The notes beneath the pieces were generated by a model. That model was given only the letters and a program-made list of their open reading frames with translations, had not been told where the DNA came from and ran no database searches. From Papio anubis (lineage: Eukaryota; Chordata; Mammalia; Primates; Cercopithecidae), in contig NC_044978.1 in the NCBI RefSeq assembly GCF_008728515.1, positions 7,335,771-7,399,770 of the forward strand: a DNA stretch of 64,000 nucleotides, read 5' to 3'. Position numbers and translations under genes: made by a program. Every line of letters begins with the position of its first letter. The stretch's first letter is position 1. Shown here one piece after another: positions 60,118 through 64,000 of this stretch.

Positions 60118-61087
60118 TTTGAGAAAGTGCGAGTCTCCATTTAGGCATACAGATACATGCTTACATGTTTGCTTAACCATGGAGAGTAAAAAAAATTCCA
60201 AAGCAAGACTGAATGGCTGGTTTTGTTTGTTGGGTTTTTTTTTTTTTGCAATTATCACCCCTTAGAAACCAGAGTCCTATTTTATATATCATTCTTTATC
60301 TTCAAAACACAAACACTTCAACAGTACTATAAGGTAAAACTTCTGTTCCTTCTGTGTTAACAATACCCAGACATTTTTGTGAGAATCCCTTTTGTGGGAA
60401 CCTATTCTTGTGATAAGTTGTTTGCTGTTCACAGTTATTAGGGTTCCAAATCAGACGGGGCTACGTGTACTACAATTTCTAAACGAAAGGCACAAACATA
60501 CTCTTGAGAATTCCAATTGAGTACATGATTCCAAATAATAACTTGTTGCGATCAGTCTTCACTTCCTCTTTCTTATGTTCTAAGTCAATAAACAGTGAGA
60601 TTTTGCTGTTTATCACATAAAACAGCAATGCTAATTTGTAATATTCTTGGGAGGGTTTTCATTTTTAAAAGGTAAATATTACTTTTCCTAGGTATAAAAT
60701 CAGAAGTGACACAATTTTTAAAATGCAGTTTGGGTGTCAGTTTAGTTACCTTAAAAAATGCCATTAAAATAATAATAATATGAAAAAAAGCAATGTATTC
60801 TTCCAAGAAAAATAGCTGTATCTCATACAATAATTTAAAAACACATCTGCCATCTACCAATAGTTTTAAGAAATTCTCAATTTACATCAGTTTCTTGTTG
60901 AAATAATTTATCTTAGAGGAAAGAAAAGGACAAATTCATTAAAATCTCAAATTTCTTTTTGTTTCATTTCCCATTTAGTTTACTTTCATTCATTTTAAAA
61001 ATAACTTTTAACAAAGCCTCTATCAAATATTGCAATGGATTCATGCTGATTAGAGTAAAAGTAGTTTGTTATCTTTAGAAGATGTAC
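60118..61087. other. Unique AT-rich sequence
   Basis: No gene. A T run lies at about 60,235-60,247. A minus-strand frame (60,585-60,860, 91 codons) is not recognised. Confidence 0.5.
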
Positions 61088-61088
61088 T

Positions 61089-61387
61089 GGCTGGGCGTGG
61101 TGGCTCATGCCTATAATCCCAGCACTTTGGGAGACCAAGGCAGGTGGATCACCTGAGGTTAGAAGTTCGAGACCAGTGTGGTGAAATCCCATCTCTACTA
61201 AAAATACAAAAATTAGCCAGGCTTGGTTGTGGGTGCCTATAATCCCAGTTACTCAGGAGGCTGAGACAGGAAAATCGCTTGAACCCAGGAGGCAGAGGTT
61301 GCAGTGATTGGAGATCGTGCCTCTGCACTCCAGGCTGGGTGACAGAGCGAGACGCCGTCTCAAAAAAAAAAAAAAAAAAAAAAAAAA
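61089..61387 (+). mobile_element. AluS-type element with a small internal deletion
   Basis: Full length except that about 12 bases around 'cctggccaacat' are missing ('gagaccagtgtggtgaaatc'). Long A tail. Duplication 'aagatgtac' (61,079-61,087) against 'aagatgcac' (61,388-61,396). Confidence 0.94.
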
Positions 61388-61396
61388 AAGATGCAC

Positions 61397-62760
61397 AATA
61401 AAACTTCCTTTTCCCAGATTTACCTCTTAAGATTCCTTGCTGGTACAATTCTACATTCTCAATTAAACATTCTTTTCATTTAATGTTTCCATGAATTCGG
61501 AGTTTAATTTGGACAAGCAGAGGATTTTTCTTTCCAGGATGCCTGATGATGTGTTTGTGCTTACAACAATGGTGGGGGACACCGTAATCTACGGAAACAT
61601 GAGGCTGAAGTCGCAGAGCAGTTCACTGCACTGATCAAGAAGCTCTTCTTTTTCAGGCTGCCGATGGGTCTTTTCAATTCCCCAGCACTGAGGCCAGACT
61701 GCTAACTCTGTCAATAGAAAATCTGTAAAACTGGTTTTTAGGAGATGGGGCTTATTCAGCTTCCAGACTTAATACTCGTTTTAAACACTGTAGCCAAATA
61801 CGGAGGGGGGTTGAAAAGAAATGTGGAATGTGGGCAAAAGGGAATAAAGGGGAACAAAAAAAGAGGAGACTCATGAAAGGAGTCTGAAAAAAAGAAGAGT
61901 AATTAGAGGAGGGAGCAAGCAGGAAATCGCAGAGACAAGGGAAGGCTGCAGTGTGGAGGCTCAAGTTGCAGGAAGAGGCTAAGTCGTATTTTTGGAGAAC
62001 AGTGAATAGCTACTCTCTTCTCATCTATTATATTGCTGGCACCACAGCAAAGGAAACACAAATATTTCAATATCGGTGGTGTTTTTAAAAGCCCATGGAA
62101 AGGAACCAAAGCAGCACATTTATTCTACTTATTTTCTAGCTTGTTCAAGAGCTACTTTAGTACAAATGATTTTGGGGACACTAAATATAACAAATGTATT
62201 TCTTTGTTTATACTCTGTTTGTAAACATACATAATAAAATTCCTCAATGACACCTACCTACGTCTACTCTGTAATTTTCTTTCAAATTAATGTACTAAAT
62301 GAAGAACCATTTATACTTTCAAGAAAAAAAAATGCTGAACCGCAGCAGACATTTTCAAAGAAACCTTTGCCAATTTTTCTGGGTATAAACACATGAACTC
62401 CTTTGCTTTATAAATTTGGCTCTGAATAAAATGTCACATGTGAGTAGTATATGTTTCTTCATTTGAAAAAGTCGGCTTCACAGGGTGAGTGTGAAAGATC
62501 TGAGCATCATCATTACTGAGTCACGTCCAAGGGCTTTTGTCACGTCTCTTCCCTACACACTATCTGTCTTCTTGAAACCTGAAGGCCTGACTTCCTAGGC
62601 CCAATGAAGACGGGAGAGGGAAGTGCCCAAAACAATACTGACCAAAGTGGGGAGAGCTGGGCATAAGCTCAAGAATACACACTGTCCATGAACAGAAATA
62701 CAGTCCTACCTCTGGCAGAACCATACTTAGCTGAATTTGATATATCCATTCTTAGGGTAG
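61397..62760. other. Unique sequence with a purine-rich run
   Basis: About 61,798-61,945 is mostly A and G on the + strand. Frames on the minus strand there are composition artefacts. No repeat or gene recognised. Confidence 0.5.
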
Positions 62761-62773
62761 AACTGCTGCTTGT

Positions 62774-62947
62774 TGAAGGTGAGTTGGTTGTAGGTGTGTG
62801 GCCTTATTTCTGGGTTTCCTATTCTGTTCCATTGGTCTATGTGTCTATTTTTGTACCAGTACCATGCTGTTTTGGCTACTGTAGCCTTGAAGCATAGTTT
62901 GAAATTAGGTAACGTGATGCATCTGGCTTTGTTCTTTCTGCTTAGGG
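62774..62947 (-). pseudogene. Inverted L1 ORF2 fragment
   Basis: The minus strand reads a short piece of the ORF2 C-terminal half, with the words TAWYWYKNRHIDQWNRI in an uninterrupted frame. The frame continues beyond the L1 junction only by chance. It has no start or catalytic part and is not functional. Confidence 0.85.
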
Positions 62948-63197
62948 AGTTAAGCATTGCGTACACACAGACATAAAGATGGAAACAGTAAGACACCGAG
63001 GACTCCAAAATGGGGGGAGGGAGGGATGAAGGACAGGCAAGGAAAAACCATCTATTGGGTACTATGTTCACTATTTGCGTGACGGGATCAATAGAAGCCC
63101 AAACCTTAGTATCATGCAATGTACCCATGTAACAAACCTGCACCTGTAACCCTGAGTCTAAAATTTAAAAAATAAATAAAAATATGTGTTTTAAAAC
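62774..63197. mobile_element. L1 3' end with inverted 5' part (twin-primed)
   Basis: From 62,774 to about 62,947 the + strand is the reverse of L1 ORF2 ('gttggttgtaggtgtgtggc', 'ccattggtctatgtgtctat'). From about 62,952 to 63,185 it is the L1 3' UTR in forward direction ('acagacataaagatggaaac', 'caatgtacccatgtaacaaa') with an A-rich tail. The pair is flanked by a perfect 13-bp duplication, 'aactgctgcttgt' at 62,761-62,773 and 63,198-63,210. This is the known 5'-inversion form of L1 insertion. Confidence 0.93.
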
Positions 63198-63208
63198 AAC
63201 TGCTGCTT

Positions 63209-63681
63209 GTCACACGGACAAAGACTCTCTCCTTGACCCCACTTGAGTCAGGCTCCTCCAAGTGCTCTATTTGACTAGGCCTCCACCTTGCTCACCCTTC
63301 CCCTTGCTGGGCCCACATAGCCCAGATTTAGCAAGACTCTCACTAAATCAGTTTAGAGAGAACCCCCACACCCTCCATATCTGGTCAAATTTCTCATCCC
63401 CCAACTCTGATGTATAAGGCCTTGGCCTACCATCAGCAAGAATCCTGTCAAGTTAGTTTAGCAAGACTCTCCCTACCCTGATGTCCTTTCTTAGTAATTT
63501 TCCATCCGCTACTCCAACTCCACACCTGTTCTTTGGCTGTAAATCCCCACTCCGTCCACAGTTGAGGTTGAGCCTGATGTCTCTCCCCTATTGCAACAGA
63601 ACTGACACCAATTGCAACGATTCTGAATAGTCTTCCTTAACGTTTAAGCAACTGTCAGAATGAATTTTTCCTTAGCGACAC
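63209..63681 (+). mobile_element. Probable old ERV1-type solo LTR
   Basis: The stretch opens with TG ('tgtcacacggac') and closes with CA ('ccttagcgaca'). Near the end it has wording common in ERV1/MER LTRs: 'cacctgttctttggctgtaa', 'gatgtctctcccctattgca', 'caactgtcagaatgaatttt'. The motif 'agcaagactctc' recurs inside. I cannot name the family, and the 5' boundary is guesswork because the L1 duplication overlaps it. Confidence 0.45.
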
Positions 63682-64000
63682 CAAAGAGTAAGTGGTACCA
63701 GCTCATGGATTCCTCCTATAGAACTAAAACAGTAAGAACCATAGCAAAGGTGATCAGCCTGAACATCATGGGTCGAGGAACCACCGGAGTCTGCCATCAG
63801 GTACCCTGAAAAGGATGAGCTCACCTGCCACCAGTATGATAAATACAGTGAGTTCGTGAAAAGAGGTTTTCAAAGATCACAGGAATTTGGGGCACATGGC
63901 TTCAACCTCTGCCTCCCTTTCAATGTCCAGAGTGGATCTGGCTGAAGGATCAAGCTGCTATCATGGACACCGTGGTGTGGAATCTGGGAAGCAGACTGGG
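63682..64000. other. Unassigned sequence at the window end
   Basis: Fairly GC-balanced sequence that could be more of the ERV next to the LTR or single-copy DNA. No frame or motif that I recognise. Confidence 0.3.

Noticed and set aside
1..64000. Prokaryotic-type features (operons, ribosome binding sites, tRNA clusters, CRISPR) or an integrated virus with coding genes
   Set aside because: Alu, L1, L2, MIR, MER5 and LTR12 content shows a primate nuclear genome. The only retroviral traces are LTRs without adjoining coding sequence.

Overview
This window is primate nuclear DNA without a supportable protein-coding gene. Two Alu copies (6335-6640 and 44604-44913) carry the AluYR-type changes that spread in Old World monkeys after their split from apes: 'caagcctgtaatccc' near the 5' end, 'aaaaactagccgggc' in the middle and 'gagatccggcc' in the right arm. 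Each has a perfect 16-bp target-site duplication. I therefore read the source as a cercopithecid (macaque, baboon or a relative). The sequence alone does not say which species, which chromosome, or whether this is an intron or an intergenic stretch.

Layout. 1-15,560 is dense in Alus of all ages, with an L2, an L1 3' end, one Alu with an exact 30-bp triplication, and several Alu-in-Alu nests. 15,560-27,020 is almost free of young repeats; it holds a few MIRs, one Alu (19,860) and an inverted L1 3' end (25,861-26,664) that landed inside a MIR. 27,020-37,050 has scattered Alus and an odd composite of about 1.05 kb (33,210-34,274), in which two Alus, a foldback Alu piece and L2-like DNA share one 19-bp target-site duplication. 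37,050-50,450 mixes unique DNA with AluJ/S/Y, L2, MIR and a MER5A DNA transposon with both terminal repeats. 50,450-61,088 has no Alu at all. Its one young insertion is a solo ERV9-type LTR12 (58,739-60,113) that keeps its CCAAT and TATA-like promoter motifs. 61,088-64,000 holds an Alu, an L1 with an inverted 5' part and a perfect 13-bp duplication (62,761-63,210), and a probable older ERV1-type LTR.

All of the longest frames that look like proteins lie in Alu, LTR12 or L1, or are lone frames that I cannot match to a family. The best unexplained candidates for transcribed DNA are 37,238-37,640 (91-codon frame plus splice-like sites) and 17,798-18,482. Neither is strong. I saw no tRNA, rRNA, intact snRNA or CRISPR array, and no coherent new biological system. 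The interest here is in the structure of repeat insertions, the retained LTR promoter, possible assembly or base-call faults beside long A/T runs, and the repeat-poor blocks.
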